64,000 bases of DNA, taken from NCBI GenBank assembly GCA_046291695.1, contig JBKBSO010000006.1, positions 1-64,000 of the forward strand, written 5' to 3'. Made by a program: the position numbers and the translations under genes. This document shows positions 9,030-17,720 of this stretch, piece after piece. Under the pieces are notes generated by a model. It was not told the DNA's origin, ran no database searches, and saw only the letters and a list, made by a program, of their open reading frames with translations. The stretch comes from PNNG01 sp046291695. GTDB taxonomy: Bacteria > Bacteroidota > Bacteroidia > UBA7662. The stretch's first letter is position 1. Each line of letters begins with the position of its first letter.

Positions 9030-9090
9030 TTCCGAGTTTGGCACCATTTCACTTCCGAGTTTGGCACAAAAATACTTCCGAGTTTGGTGA
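9030..9090. repeat. Three tandem 23-bp repeats upstream of the DUF4143 ATPase
   Basis: The core ttccgagtttggcac occurs at 9030, 9053 and 9076 (the third copy differs at its end), so the period is exactly 23 bp with a conserved ~12-15-bp core and a variable ~8-bp remainder. The array lies 37-97 bp upstream of the ATPase start, where an operator or 5' leader element would sit. A TATTTTTG -7-like element on the minus strand falls in the second spacer. Confidence 0.8.
9067..9074 (-). promoter_or_regulatory. Candidate -7 element TATTTTTG for the DUF4143 ATPase
   Basis: Matches TAnnTTTG on the minus strand and lies between the second and third 23-bp repeats. It would give a 5' leader of about 65 nt that contains the first repeat and most of the second. 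No clear -33 box was seen. Confidence 0.3.
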
Positions 9091-9169
9091 TTTTTGATTG
9101 AACAGCCAAAGGTTAAGCATCTTACTATCAGGATCCAAGTCCAATGCCCATTAAAAGCATGGAGTAGTA

Positions 9170-9424
9170 CGCCAGGGCCTGCACTGTCAAATAGCGAGCA
9201 AAGCGAGCGGTGAGGATTTCTGATTTCCGATTTCTGACGTAAGATTTATGATTTGGTGATGATGCCTAAAAATGATAATGCTGCGCAGATTGACAAACGC
9301 CAGGGCCTGCGCTGTCTCTCAGCGAGCAAAGCGAGCGGTCTGTTAGCGCAGCGGTCTGTGAATGAGCGAAGCGAATGGTCTGTAAGGGAGCCGCAGGCGA
9401 CCGGTCTGCTAGGCGAGTGGTCTT
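9170..9424. repeat. Composite intergenic repeat, block 1
   Basis: Contains three recognisable parts: a short copy of gccagggcctgc...agcgagcaaagcgagcggt (9171-9211); the degenerate GATTTC array at 9215-9256 (gatttctgatttccgattt); and a longer run of CGGTCTGT-ending units (9300-9422) with agcgagcaaagcgagcgg, gagcgaagcgaatgg and similar. The same parts recur in different order at 18146-18296 and 18714-18927, and the GATTTC part alone at 35431-35463. The block ends 3 bp before the stop codon of the next T9SS gene. No coding function is apparent. Confidence 0.8.
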
Positions 9425-9426
9425 AC

Positions 9427-10977
9427 TTAATGCGTCACCACCACCTTTTCACGTGCCAGCAACTGCCCACCTTTTACCAATTGTAATACGTACAAACCCG
9501 CTGGCAAATCGTGCACGGCAATTTGGTACTGCAATTCTTCATAGCTGCCTTCCCATTGGCGTTGGGTGCGTCCGACCATATCGATGAGTTTAAATTGGGC
9601 ACCATGTAGGGGCTTTTCTGATTTTACCAGCACATTGAGCACCTCACTCACCGGATTGGGCCAGGCCTTGAGGTACACTGGCTCAGTAGTGAGCTCGCGT
9701 AAACTCACTGCACAACCCGGAACCAAGCAGCCCATGCTGTCGGTTTTGATGATCCAGGCGTATTGGGCGTGGTCGAGGGCGCTGGTATGATTTTCGCCAC
9801 GGCCAGCAGCCACAATGTTGCCCAATTCGGTTACGGCCACATGTTCTAAGTAGCCCCATTGTGGGTCTTGCAAGCTAGGAAATGGCAAAAAGAATCTTTG
9901 CCATTGCATTTCACCTTGGGCATTCAATTTGGTCATCCAACCCACCCTGGGGTGATTGGGATTGGAATGGGTACCTACGGCTACATAACCACCACTGCGA
10001 TCGGGTACTACATGAGCCAGATTGGTCGATAGAGATTCGATGCCATAAATGCTGTCCCACTCTAGCTGCAATTGACTATTCAGCTTAATAACAGAACCTT
10101 GATAGCGATAATTGGTGGTGCCGTTGGGTTGGGGGTAATTATGGATTTTAACCGCACTAAATATTGCCCCGCCATCTGCAGTCGTGGATGATTTGAAAGC
10201 AGCACCTCGATTATTGACAGGGGGAGTGAAATACTGCCGTAAGAGTTGACCGGAAGTATCTACTGCGAATATCCAAGCCTGATTAATAGGTGTGCCATTT
10301 CCCGTACAACCTTGGCAATCTCCCGCAGCCACTATGATTTCGTTGTCTGCATTTACATCAAGTCCACGAGGAATTTGGCTAAAGCCAGTTGCGTTACTGC
10401 CATAGAGGTAACGTGCTTTTTCGTTGCCCAAACTATCAAGACGTAACAAACACACCTTTTGGTCAAGTACCGAGTTTGAGGTGACTCTTCGCCATGAAAT
10501 GGCCAACCATATTTCACTGCCTAGTTTAATGATGCCTTCTGACGAAAAGGTAACGTCTGGCAATCCCGAATCAAATTCTTTGTAGAGAATTGAGTCGCCA
10601 TTGGTATTCATTATCAGCATATAGGCATTATAAAATGGCTGATTTGGAAAGGGTGAATTGACGGGAATGGTCCCTGCTATACACAACAACTCACCATATT
10701 TTTTTATATCGCGCATGAAGTAATAGCGATCGGCCCTGCCTCGAACCCATCGATTAAAAACTTGATTATTGTAATGTTTTGAAATCATCAACTGAACCTT
10801 CAAAGAAGGATCGTAACCATCATATATTCCTAATGTATAGAAAGTAGAATCATTCTCTAAGGCAAGTCCGGCATAAAGAGAACCATATGAATCATTCGTG
10901 GTTGTATCGCTGAAATATTGTTGGGCAAAGGTGAGTTTGCCCAACAGCATAAGAGTTATTAAAAATAATGTCCGCAT
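9427..10977 (-). CDS. T9SS-secreted protein A1 (paralogue of A2)
   Basis: 516 residues. The signal peptide (MRTLFLITLMLLGKLTFAQ) is followed by ~400 residues of repeated beta-rich segments of the type WIFAVDTSGQLLRQYF, KLNSQLQLEWDSIYG and WMTKLNAQGEMQWQRFF, the pattern seen in PQQ/Kelch-like or delta-60-repeat propellers. A type A T9SS sorting domain closes it (AWPNPVSEVLNVLV through LPAGLYVLQLV). A cysteine pair (DCQGCTG) lies near residue 220. It has exactly the same length as A2 (11791-13341). From about residue 290 the two are almost identical, whereas the first half is clearly diverged. It is the last of the four genes in the B2-A2-B1-A1 array. Function unknown; surface or secreted. Confidence 0.8.
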   Translation of the reverse strand: MRTLFLITLMLLGKLTFAQQYFSDTTTNDSYGSLYAGLALENDSTFYTLGIYDGYDPSLKVQLMISKHYNNQVFNRWVRGRADRYYFMRDIKKYGELLCIAGTIPVNSPFPNQPFYNAYMLIMNTNGDSILYKEFDSGLPDVTFSSEGIIKLGSEIWLAISWRRVTSNSVLDQKVCLLRLDSLGNEKARYLYGSNATGFSQIPRGLDVNADNEIIVAAGDCQGCTGNGTPINQAWIFAVDTSGQLLRQYFTPPVNNRGAAFKSSTTADGGAIFSAVKIHNYPQPNGTTNYRYQGSVIKLNSQLQLEWDSIYGIESLSTNLAHVVPDRSGGYVAVGTHSNPNHPRVGWMTKLNAQGEMQWQRFFLPFPSLQDPQWGYLEHVAVTELGNIVAAGRGENHTSALDHAQYAWIIKTDSMGCLVPGCAVSLRELTTEPVYLKAWPNPVSEVLNVLVKSEKPLHGAQFKLIDMVGRTQRQWEGSYEELQYQIAVHDLPAGLYVLQLVKGGQLLAREKVVVTH

Positions 10978-10981
10978 AGAG

Positions 10982-11018
10982 AAAAAGCAGCAGCTGCCAG
11001 CTTTAACAGGCAGCTGCT
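10982..11018 (-). terminator. Hairpin between B1 and A1
   Basis: AGCAGCTGCC pairs with GGCAGCTGCT, followed on the minus strand by TTTTT. It sits in the B1-A1 gap. A hairpin of similar design but different sequence sits at the equivalent B2-A2 gap. Confidence 0.75.
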
Positions 11019-11024
11019 ATAAAA

Positions 11025-11759
11025 TTAACGACTGATTACCAATTTATCACGCTTTAAAATGCCTGTTTTGCAAACCACCGAAGTGATGTACATACCTGCG
11101 GGCAGGTTGCGTGTATCGATGAGTTGTTGGCCTTTCTTACCATCTAAAAGAATCCGGTTTACAATTTTACCTGTTAAATCGGCAATGACCAAAGTGGCTT
11201 CTTCAACATCTTGCGGCAATTCGAAGGCCAGGGTAGCAAAGGCATTGGCTGGATTAGGGTACAACTTCAATACAGTTAAATCTTCGCGCAGTTGCTGCAA
11301 GGCTTGTTCTTTATTGGCTGCTCTTCGGCCTTGGGGTTCGCTTTGTGGTAGGTGTACCTGGTGTATTTGCGTACTGCCCTGGTGTTGTAGGGCGTTTTGG
11401 GCCAAGGCAAGGCTGTAGTCGAAGGCATCATCAGTTGAAGCCACAAAATTTTCTAACCAGCTGATTCCTTCTCCATTTACACCAGCCAAGCCAGTTGTGC
11501 CCAGGCTTTGTTTGAATGCAATCAGACTTTCGAAACGGGCTTTTTCGGCTAATTGGGGTTGATTCAGGGTAAATTGGGTTGAGAGACCGTTGGTTACAGC
11601 CAGGGCAGTGCTGTATTGGTTTTTACGTGCATGGTGCCAAGCCAGGCGGTACTTCGAACGCAAGTCGAGCGCTCGGTTCAGCCAAAATTCTACTTGGGCG
11701 TCTTGGTTGGTGGAGTCGGTGAGAAAATAACTCATAATATGGTTTAAATGCCAAGCCAA
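11025..11759 (-). pseudogene. B1: 5'-truncated copy of the C-terminal region of B2
   Basis: The 244 codons align almost residue for residue with the last ~245 residues of B2 (for example QDAQVEFWLNRALDLRSKYR, LYPNPANAFATLAFELPQ), including the whole T9SS sorting domain. The open frame begins with TTG rather than ATG, and there is no signal peptide. Homology to B2 stops about 15 bp further upstream, close to the end of A2 (stop at 11791). Without a signal peptide it cannot enter the Sec/T9SS route, so it is either a dead remnant or a silent donor cassette for recombination with B2. Translation from an internal ATG (MSYFL) would give a cytoplasmic fragment. Confidence 0.85.
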
Positions 11760-11790
11760 ATTTCCGGCTAACGGCCTTGTGATAAATATT

Positions 11791-13341
11791 TTAATGCGTC
11801 ACCACCACCTTTTCACGTGCCAGCAACTGCCCACCTTTTACCAATTGTAATACGTACAAACCCGCTGGCAAATCGCGCACGGCAATTTGGTACTGCAATT
11901 CTTCGTAGCTGCCTTCCCATTGGCGCTGGGTGCGGCCGACCATATCGATGAGTTTAAATTGGGTACCATGCAGGGGCTGCTCTGATTTTACCAGCACATT
12001 GAGCACTTCACTCACCGGATTGGGCCAGGCCTTGAGGTACACTGGCTCAGTAGTGAGCTCGCGTAAACTCACCGCACAACCAGGCACCAGGCAGCCCATG
12101 CTATCGGTTTTGATGATCCAAGCGTATTGGGCGTGGTCGAGCGCTCCAGTTAGGTTTTGGCCTTTTCCTGCGGCCACAATGTTGCCAAACTCAGTTACAG
12201 CTACATGTTCTAAGTAGCCCCATTGTGGGTCTTGCAAGCTAGGAAATGGCAAAAAGAACCTTTGCCATTGCATTTCACCTTGGGCATTCAATTTGGTCAT
12301 CCAACCCACTCTGGGGTGATTGGGATTGGAATGAGTGCCTACGGCTACATAACCACCGCTTCGGTCGGGTACTACATGAGCCAGATTGGTCGATAGAGAT
12401 TCGATGCCATAAATGCTGTCCCACTCTAACTCCAATTGGCTGTTAAGCTTGGTAACAGAACCTTGGTAACGGTAATTGATAGAACCGTTGGGTTGCGGAT
12501 AATTATGAATTTTTACAGCACTAAAAACGGTACCTCCATCAGGTGTTTGTGTAACTTTGAAAGGGCTGGCTATATTTTTACCAATGGGCGTAAAATATTC
12601 ATTTGAAATTTGACCAGAGGTATCAACATTAAAAATCCAAGATTGCCAAACAGGTACGGTATTTCCTCCACAGCCTTGACAATTATCAGCACCAACTACG
12701 ATCTCGTTATTAGCATTTACTTGTAAATAACCAGGAACTTGGCGTAAACCGGTTGTTTGATTTCCGTAGATGTAACGTGCTTTTTCATTTCCCAAGCTAT
12801 CAATTTTCAATAAAATCACTTTTCGGTCTAAAACTGAGTTACTTGTAACTGTCAGCCAAATTGAGGCAATCCAGATTTCATCAAAAACGCGTATAACCGA
12901 TCGACCTGGCATAGAAACATTTGGTAACCCTGATTGATAAGTCTTGTACCAAATTGAATCTCCGTTGTTAGAACGGAGTGCTAAATAGGTTGATAGTAGC
13001 GGTTGATTCCCAAGCGATCCGCTGATGTACTCGCCTACAACTAGTATTTTGCCTTCATCCCATCTTTTTAGATCAAGCACGTGATTATTGGAAGTCATAA
13101 TTCCAAATGAATCAATAAAAGCAATTTGACTATTCTGGCGTTTTACAAGAGAAGCAATTGGAGTTATTCCATTTGATGTAAGAACATGCATTGCACCCAA
13201 ATAAAATGTACTGTCGTTATCAAGCAAAAGCGCATTGTAAACAGATGATACGCTATTGTGGGTACTAGTGTCGGTAAACAAGTGTTGGCCTGTGCACACT
13301 AATCTTACGAAAACAAAAACAAAAATGAGGACTATTCTCAT
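11791..13341 (-). CDS. T9SS-secreted protein A2 (paralogue of A1)
   Basis: 516 residues from the ATG at 13341. An upstream in-frame ATG at 13383 lies inside the intergenic hairpin and would put 14 residues before the signal peptide, and 13341 gives exactly the same length as A1. The signal peptide is MRIVLIFVFVFVRLVCTG. The first ~280 residues are related to A1 but diverged (NCQGCGGN matches DCQGCTGN). The remainder, including VPDRSGGYVAVGTHSNPNHP and the sorting domain, is nearly identical to A1. The very uneven identity implies recent gene conversion of the 3' half or selection for diversity in the 5' half. Predicted beta-propeller-like secreted protein of unknown function. Confidence 0.8.
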   Translation of the reverse strand: MRIVLIFVFVFVRLVCTGQHLFTDTSTHNSVSSVYNALLLDNDSTFYLGAMHVLTSNGITPIASLVKRQNSQIAFIDSFGIMTSNNHVLDLKRWDEGKILVVGEYISGSLGNQPLLSTYLALRSNNGDSIWYKTYQSGLPNVSMPGRSVIRVFDEIWIASIWLTVTSNSVLDRKVILLKIDSLGNEKARYIYGNQTTGLRQVPGYLQVNANNEIVVGADNCQGCGGNTVPVWQSWIFNVDTSGQISNEYFTPIGKNIASPFKVTQTPDGGTVFSAVKIHNYPQPNGSINYRYQGSVTKLNSQLELEWDSIYGIESLSTNLAHVVPDRSGGYVAVGTHSNPNHPRVGWMTKLNAQGEMQWQRFFLPFPSLQDPQWGYLEHVAVTEFGNIVAAGKGQNLTGALDHAQYAWIIKTDSMGCLVPGCAVSLRELTTEPVYLKAWPNPVSEVLNVLVKSEQPLHGTQFKLIDMVGRTQRQWEGSYEELQYQIAVRDLPAGLYVLQLVKGGQLLAREKVVVTH

Positions 13342-13347
13342 AATTAA

Positions 13348-13381
13348 AAAGGGGCTGCTGCTATCATTTGATAGCAGCAGC
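13348..13381 (-). terminator. Hairpin between B2 and A2
   Basis: GCTGCTGCTATCA pairs with TGATAGCAGCAGC (about 12 bp of stem, loop ATTT), followed on the minus strand by CCCCTTTTT. It lies between the B2 stop (13389) and the A2 start (13341) and probably terminates B2 transcription at least partly. Confidence 0.8.
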
Positions 13382-13388
13382 ATTAAAG

Positions 13389-16300
13389 TTAGCGGCTAAT
13401 TACCAATTTATCACGCTTTAAAATGCCTGTTTTGCAAACCACCGAAGTGATGTACATTCCTGCGGGCAGATTACGTGTATCGATGAGTTGTTGGCCTTTC
13501 TTACCATCTAAAAGAATCCGGTTCACAATTTTACCAGTTAAATCGGCAATGACCAAGGTGGCTTCTTCTACCTCTTGCGGCAATTCGAAGGCCAGGGTAG
13601 CGTAGGCATTCGCCGGGTTCGGGTATAACTTCAATACAGTTAAATCCTCACGCAGTTGCTGCAAGGCTTGTTCTTTATTGGCTGATCTTCGGCCTTGGGG
13701 TTCGCTTTGTGGTAGGTGTACCTGGTGTATTTGCGTACTGCCTTGGTGTTGCAGGGCGTTTTGAGCTAGGACAAGGCTGTAGTCGAAGGCATCGTCGGTA
13801 GAAGCTACAAAACTCTCTAACCAGCCAATGCCCTCGCCATTTACACCAGCCAAGCCAGTTGTGCCCAGGCTTTGTTTAAAGGCAATTAGACTTTCGAAAC
13901 GGGCTTTTTCGGCTAATTGGGGTTGATTCAGGGTAAATTGGGTTGAGAGACCGTTGGTTACAGCCAGGGCAGTGCTGTATTGGTTTTTACGTGCATGGTG
14001 CCAAGCCAGGCGGTACTTCGAACGTAAGTCGAGCGCTCGGTTCAACCAAAATTCTACTTGGGCGTCTTGGCTCACTGAGTCGGTGAGGTAATAGTTCACG
14101 ATTTGGTTCAACCGCCAAGCCATATCACCTGCCTTAGCCGCCATTTTGGCTTCAAGAACCGTTCTCAAGGTCATGTCTTCCCACGAAAGTACCACTAAAT
14201 CGATCATATAGGCTGGTAGTGCAGGTTGCAATTCATTTTGCAAAAATTCTATAAATCCATGATCGTTACGGTGAGCATCAGGGTTAGCCAGCAATGCCTC
14301 TAACAACATGGCGCGCGGGAAATTTTCATTATGCGCAGCCTCTCTCAACGCATCCCGGCTCAAATAGGGTGAATGTTCCAAAAGGTCGGCGCGCAAATCC
14401 CAAGCTTCTTGCGGCCAGGTTTCATAAATGCTTTGGAGTAAGCTGGGGGTATTGCCTCCATCCAGTTGCTGCTGCAAATTGTGGAGCAAATTGCCGTATT
14501 CGCTCTCTAATGTGCCGTATTGCGCAATTAGATCAGGCAATTCAGTAGTTCCATCCAACCGTTCTTCAGTGTAGCCATCATTGAATTTTGATTTACATTC
14601 AATTGGTCTTTCAGGATCATTGGGAACAACCCTACTCGTAGACCTATTAGTCGGATATCCAGAACCATTGTGATACCAATAAATTATTGAGTTATCGGTA
14701 TGATTGAGGTAATTGCCCTCGGGATAAATGGGGTTTTGCGAAAAACTATTACCTGCTGAATACTCGTCTACAGAAAACTCTTGACCTTCTAATTGATGTA
14801 AACGGATGCCTTCATATTTGGGGGTTTTTACCGGAATAATGGCATTGTCGAACCACACTTCATTAAAGTTGCCGCATAAAAAACGCAAGCCTGTTTGGCC
14901 CCAAGGTTCGCGGTTGGTGTAGTTCGAAACAGATCCATATTGAATACCGTTAAAATTATTGCGGAAAGTTTGGTTATCGGCTTCACCCGCAGCCGAAACC
15001 ACTACACCAACGGCAATGTTGGTAAATTCGCTCGAAGGGTTGAAGTTGTTTTCTTCAATGCGGAAACCTGTTCCCGTGTAAACAGAGATACCCTCTGAAG
15101 GCCCCATATAATTTGCCCCATCTGAATAGGTGCTCCATTGTTTACCCAATTCAAAGTTGTTGCGTACCAATACAGAATTGTTCACGCCCACATTGTGAAT
15201 ACCCCACTGGTTGTCTTTGAAGTCGGTGTAGGCAACCGTAATGGGGCGATCCTGTTCCATGGTATGTGCCGAAATGGCATATTTTAGGTTTTTGAATGAG
15301 CCATTTTGTTTGGCAGGGCAGGGGTCGAAGCCGGCAGGGCAGTAATAAGTTACTGTATACTGGGCATCATGTGAGAGAATGCCGTAACCTCTATTAGCGA
15401 ATACATGTTGATCGGCAAACACCAAATCAGGGTGATTTACTTCAAAATCACATCCAAAGTACCCTAAACCTCTTACATTCCACATTGTAGCGAAGGCTCT
15501 GAAATTAACATGCGAAGCTGGGAATAGATGGTTCGCTTCAAAGTTGCAATTCTCGAACTTAGATTGTGAAAAATAAGGGTAGGAAATAAATTCAACCGAC
15601 CGGCCGTTGTTTAAAAACAAAGTGTTTATAGCCTGCACGATGCCACCAGTTGACGAGTAATTGCCTTCCTGCCATAATTGAACCGCTTCACGAGCATAAG
15701 AAACCGTAGAATTGTTCAATTGCAGTATGCCTTGATGTAAAGGGCTCTGTGGCTGGTTTATGTTGCCAAAAACCTGAATGCCGTGCCAAGGTGCGTCGCT
15801 ACAACGATTATCATGACTCAAGGTAGCACCATTCGTAACTAACTTCCCCCCGGGCTCCACCAAAATGCGGCCAGACGGGGAAAACCTAACGCTCATATTG
15901 TTAATGGTTAGTGTTTTGCCGCTTGCTACCACTAAGGTGTCTTTGATGTAAATGCCATACGGATTGTTAAATGGGTTACTTTGATTGGTCCATGTTTGGT
16001 TAACGTTAACGGTGTAAGAAGTGGCGTCAAAGCCTCGCCAGGCGAGATACTGATTTGTAGATAGTCTATTACCATTTATGGTGTAGCTACCATAGTCGGA
16101 TAACGTGGAAATCCCGGTAGTAAGTGGTACACTTCCATGAGTACTGAATGCATTAGTTTCTATAACCCAATTGGTGCAGCCCCCATTTGGGTTGGTACAT
16201 TTAAGCACATCACTTCCATTGGTTAAAATCAGATTTCCTTGTCCATCAGGTTCAATGTGCGAACGCGCATATCCGTCGAGTTGAGCATTGGTTAAACCAG

Positions 16301-17678
16301 TAAAGCCATCAAGTACTGTTATTCCTACAGGATTGGTTGTTAAATCCGCCTTTACGAGAATATAGTCGTTATATAAATTGTTTCTTTGTTTAGAAATATA
16401 AAGAACTTCACCTGTTTCATCGAATTGGAGGCCACTTGGGCGAGGTCCAGTAGTTGATTGATTTGATCCTCTCGAAAACTCAATTACCTTTTTAGATTGC
16501 GCTATGTAATTGAAATTTGCGTCAAAATCAAGGACTGATATTACAAATCCAGGCACTCTAGGTGGAATCGGAGATCCTTGAGGTATCGCTGGGTTTTGGG
16601 CAGCCTCCACAGCATATGTCATTCTATATCCGCCGCCTGATAACGGGTGAATTTCGAGTTCGCTTGATAAGGACTGGCCTTTGCTTCTAAAATAGATGTA
16701 TTCATCAGTACCATTTACTATGGTTAATCCTTTGAAAAAGAAATCGCTGTAGGTGCCAACTAGTTGAATCCCAAAAGGACTAATTCTGTAGAAATACAAA
16801 TCAGTAATATGTGAATATACCAGTAGGTAATCATTAGATCCCGGAATGGATGTCACATTCATATGCACATTGAATTGTTGAAATCCATCATAATCTAAGA
16901 AAGGGGGTACATTAGTATTGTAAGGCCCGCCAATAAAACTTGGAGGTAATGGGATCTTTTGAGCAGTTGCGTTATCCGAAAAGAAATTATTTAGCTTACC
17001 ATTAACATGTACACCTAATACGTTTTGATTCAAGTCTAATATCGAATAATAAGGCTCTAGACTATATTCATTGATTGAAGGGCCTGAAGTTGGATCTGAT
17101 AGAGTGAATATGTAAAATTTTGTTACGCATGTAGGGTCTTGACCTGGAAATGGAACAATCAAGCAATTGATATTCGACCTAATTTCGTAGTTCACATCAT
17201 TGATTTGTGGGTGGGTTCTAACATTGTTGACCATCTGATCTAGTACTTTACCATTTTTGTCTACAATGTAGCTACCAATAATGTAAAAAACCGGGTTTCC
17301 TTGTTCATCTAACCAAACATTTTTGCCTGAAATTAGGTCGGTTGGAATTGAGTTGGGAGTGTTGGCAAAACCTTGGTCGAAAGTCGTGAAGTCCAAACTT
17401 TGGAATGGAGAACTTACCGAATTTCCATTGCTTGTGCTTTGGTACAAATAAGGAAATAGAGTTCGTTGTTGAGCGAAAGTGTAGTTACTTTGGATAATCA
17501 TCATAAATACGATGACCGTTTTGAAAAGGCAGGATGCACCTCCACTAAAGTGTCGTTTCAGATTGGCTGTAAGGTGTTGATAGCTGACCTTGAACTGAAA
17601 GTTGGGGGGGGGGGGGGTAATCTCTTGGTTAACAAGATGCTGTGCGTAATTGTAACGCGGGTTTTTAATTGTATTCAT
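13389..17678 (-). CDS. B2: 1429-residue T9SS-secreted protein with beta-helix region; C14 tract near its start
   Basis: The start ATG at 17678 lies ~35 bp downstream of a TAATTTTG promoter element. Residues 1-45 precede the signal peptide (SCLFKTVIVFMMIIQSNYTFAQ, ~48-70), which is unusually deep. Residues ~22-26 (TPPPP) are encoded by 14 consecutive C, and every usable start codon lies on the far side of that tract from the signal peptide. Residues ~80-540 are a beta-rich unknown region. Residues ~560-1000 look like a right-handed parallel beta-helix (KTLTINNMSVRFSPSG, then many short N-rich turns). A helical region at ~1110-1330 is followed by a type A T9SS sorting domain (LYPNPANAYATLAFELPQ to the end). 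Its last ~245 residues are duplicated in B1. Surface-exposed protein of unknown function, possibly phase-variable. Confidence 0.82.
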   Translation of the reverse strand: MNTIKNPRYNYAQHLVNQEITPPPPNFQFKVSYQHLTANLKRHFSGGASCLFKTVIVFMMIIQSNYTFAQQRTLFPYLYQSTSNGNSVSSPFQSLDFTTFDQGFANTPNSIPTDLISGKNVWLDEQGNPVFYIIGSYIVDKNGKVLDQMVNNVRTHPQINDVNYEIRSNINCLIVPFPGQDPTCVTKFYIFTLSDPTSGPSINEYSLEPYYSILDLNQNVLGVHVNGKLNNFFSDNATAQKIPLPPSFIGGPYNTNVPPFLDYDGFQQFNVHMNVTSIPGSNDYLLVYSHITDLYFYRISPFGIQLVGTYSDFFFKGLTIVNGTDEYIYFRSKGQSLSSELEIHPLSGGGYRMTYAVEAAQNPAIPQGSPIPPRVPGFVISVLDFDANFNYIAQSKKVIEFSRGSNQSTTGPRPSGLQFDETGEVLYISKQRNNLYNDYILVKADLTTNPVGITVLDGFTGLTNAQLDGYARSHIEPDGQGNLILTNGSDVLKCTNPNGGCTNWVIETNAFSTHGSVPLTTGISTLSDYGSYTINGNRLSTNQYLAWRGFDATSYTVNVNQTWTNQSNPFNNPYGIYIKDTLVVASGKTLTINNMSVRFSPSGRILVEPGGKLVTNGATLSHDNRCSDAPWHGIQVFGNINQPQSPLHQGILQLNNSTVSYAREAVQLWQEGNYSSTGGIVQAINTLFLNNGRSVEFISYPYFSQSKFENCNFEANHLFPASHVNFRAFATMWNVRGLGYFGCDFEVNHPDLVFADQHVFANRGYGILSHDAQYTVTYYCPAGFDPCPAKQNGSFKNLKYAISAHTMEQDRPITVAYTDFKDNQWGIHNVGVNNSVLVRNNFELGKQWSTYSDGANYMGPSEGISVYTGTGFRIEENNFNPSSEFTNIAVGVVVSAAGEADNQTFRNNFNGIQYGSVSNYTNREPWGQTGLRFLCGNFNEVWFDNAIIPVKTPKYEGIRLHQLEGQEFSVDEYSAGNSFSQNPIYPEGNYLNHTDNSIIYWYHNGSGYPTNRSTSRVVPNDPERPIECKSKFNDGYTEERLDGTTELPDLIAQYGTLESEYGNLLHNLQQQLDGGNTPSLLQSIYETWPQEAWDLRADLLEHSPYLSRDALREAAHNENFPRAMLLEALLANPDAHRNDHGFIEFLQNELQPALPAYMIDLVVLSWEDMTLRTVLEAKMAAKAGDMAWRLNQIVNYYLTDSVSQDAQVEFWLNRALDLRSKYRLAWHHARKNQYSTALAVTNGLSTQFTLNQPQLAEKARFESLIAFKQSLGTTGLAGVNGEGIGWLESFVASTDDAFDYSLVLAQNALQHQGSTQIHQVHLPQSEPQGRRSANKEQALQQLREDLTVLKLYPNPANAYATLAFELPQEVEEATLVIADLTGKIVNRILLDGKKGQQLIDTRNLPAGMYITSVVCKTGILKRDKLVISR
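17604..17617 (-). repeat. C14 homopolymer inside the B2 coding sequence
   Basis: Fourteen G on the plus strand, read as C14 in the gene, about 60 bp after the start codon and before the signal peptide. With 14 C the downstream frame is open. A gain or loss of one C would stop translation before export. Long G/C tracts of this kind are classic slipped-strand contingency loci, but they are also error-prone in sequencing. Confidence 0.9.
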
Positions 17679-17712
17679 AACTATAAAATTGGGTTAGTTA
17701 TTCAATACTACA

Positions 17713-17720
17713 CAAAATTA
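17713..17720 (-). promoter_or_regulatory. Candidate -7 element TAATTTTG for B2
   Basis: Exact TAnnTTTG match on the minus strand, 34 bp upstream of the B2 ATG. A TTTG box lies 22 bp further upstream (17743-17746), a slightly long spacing. It supports a transcript that starts upstream of the C14 tract. Confidence 0.4.

Noticed and set aside
7722..9047. DUF4143 ATPase starting at 9047
   Set aside because: The extra 18 residues would be encoded within the 23-bp repeat array and do not match the family start; 8993 chosen.
9170..9424. CRISPR array
   Set aside because: Units vary in length (17-25 bp), are imperfect, and there are no unique spacers or cas genes.
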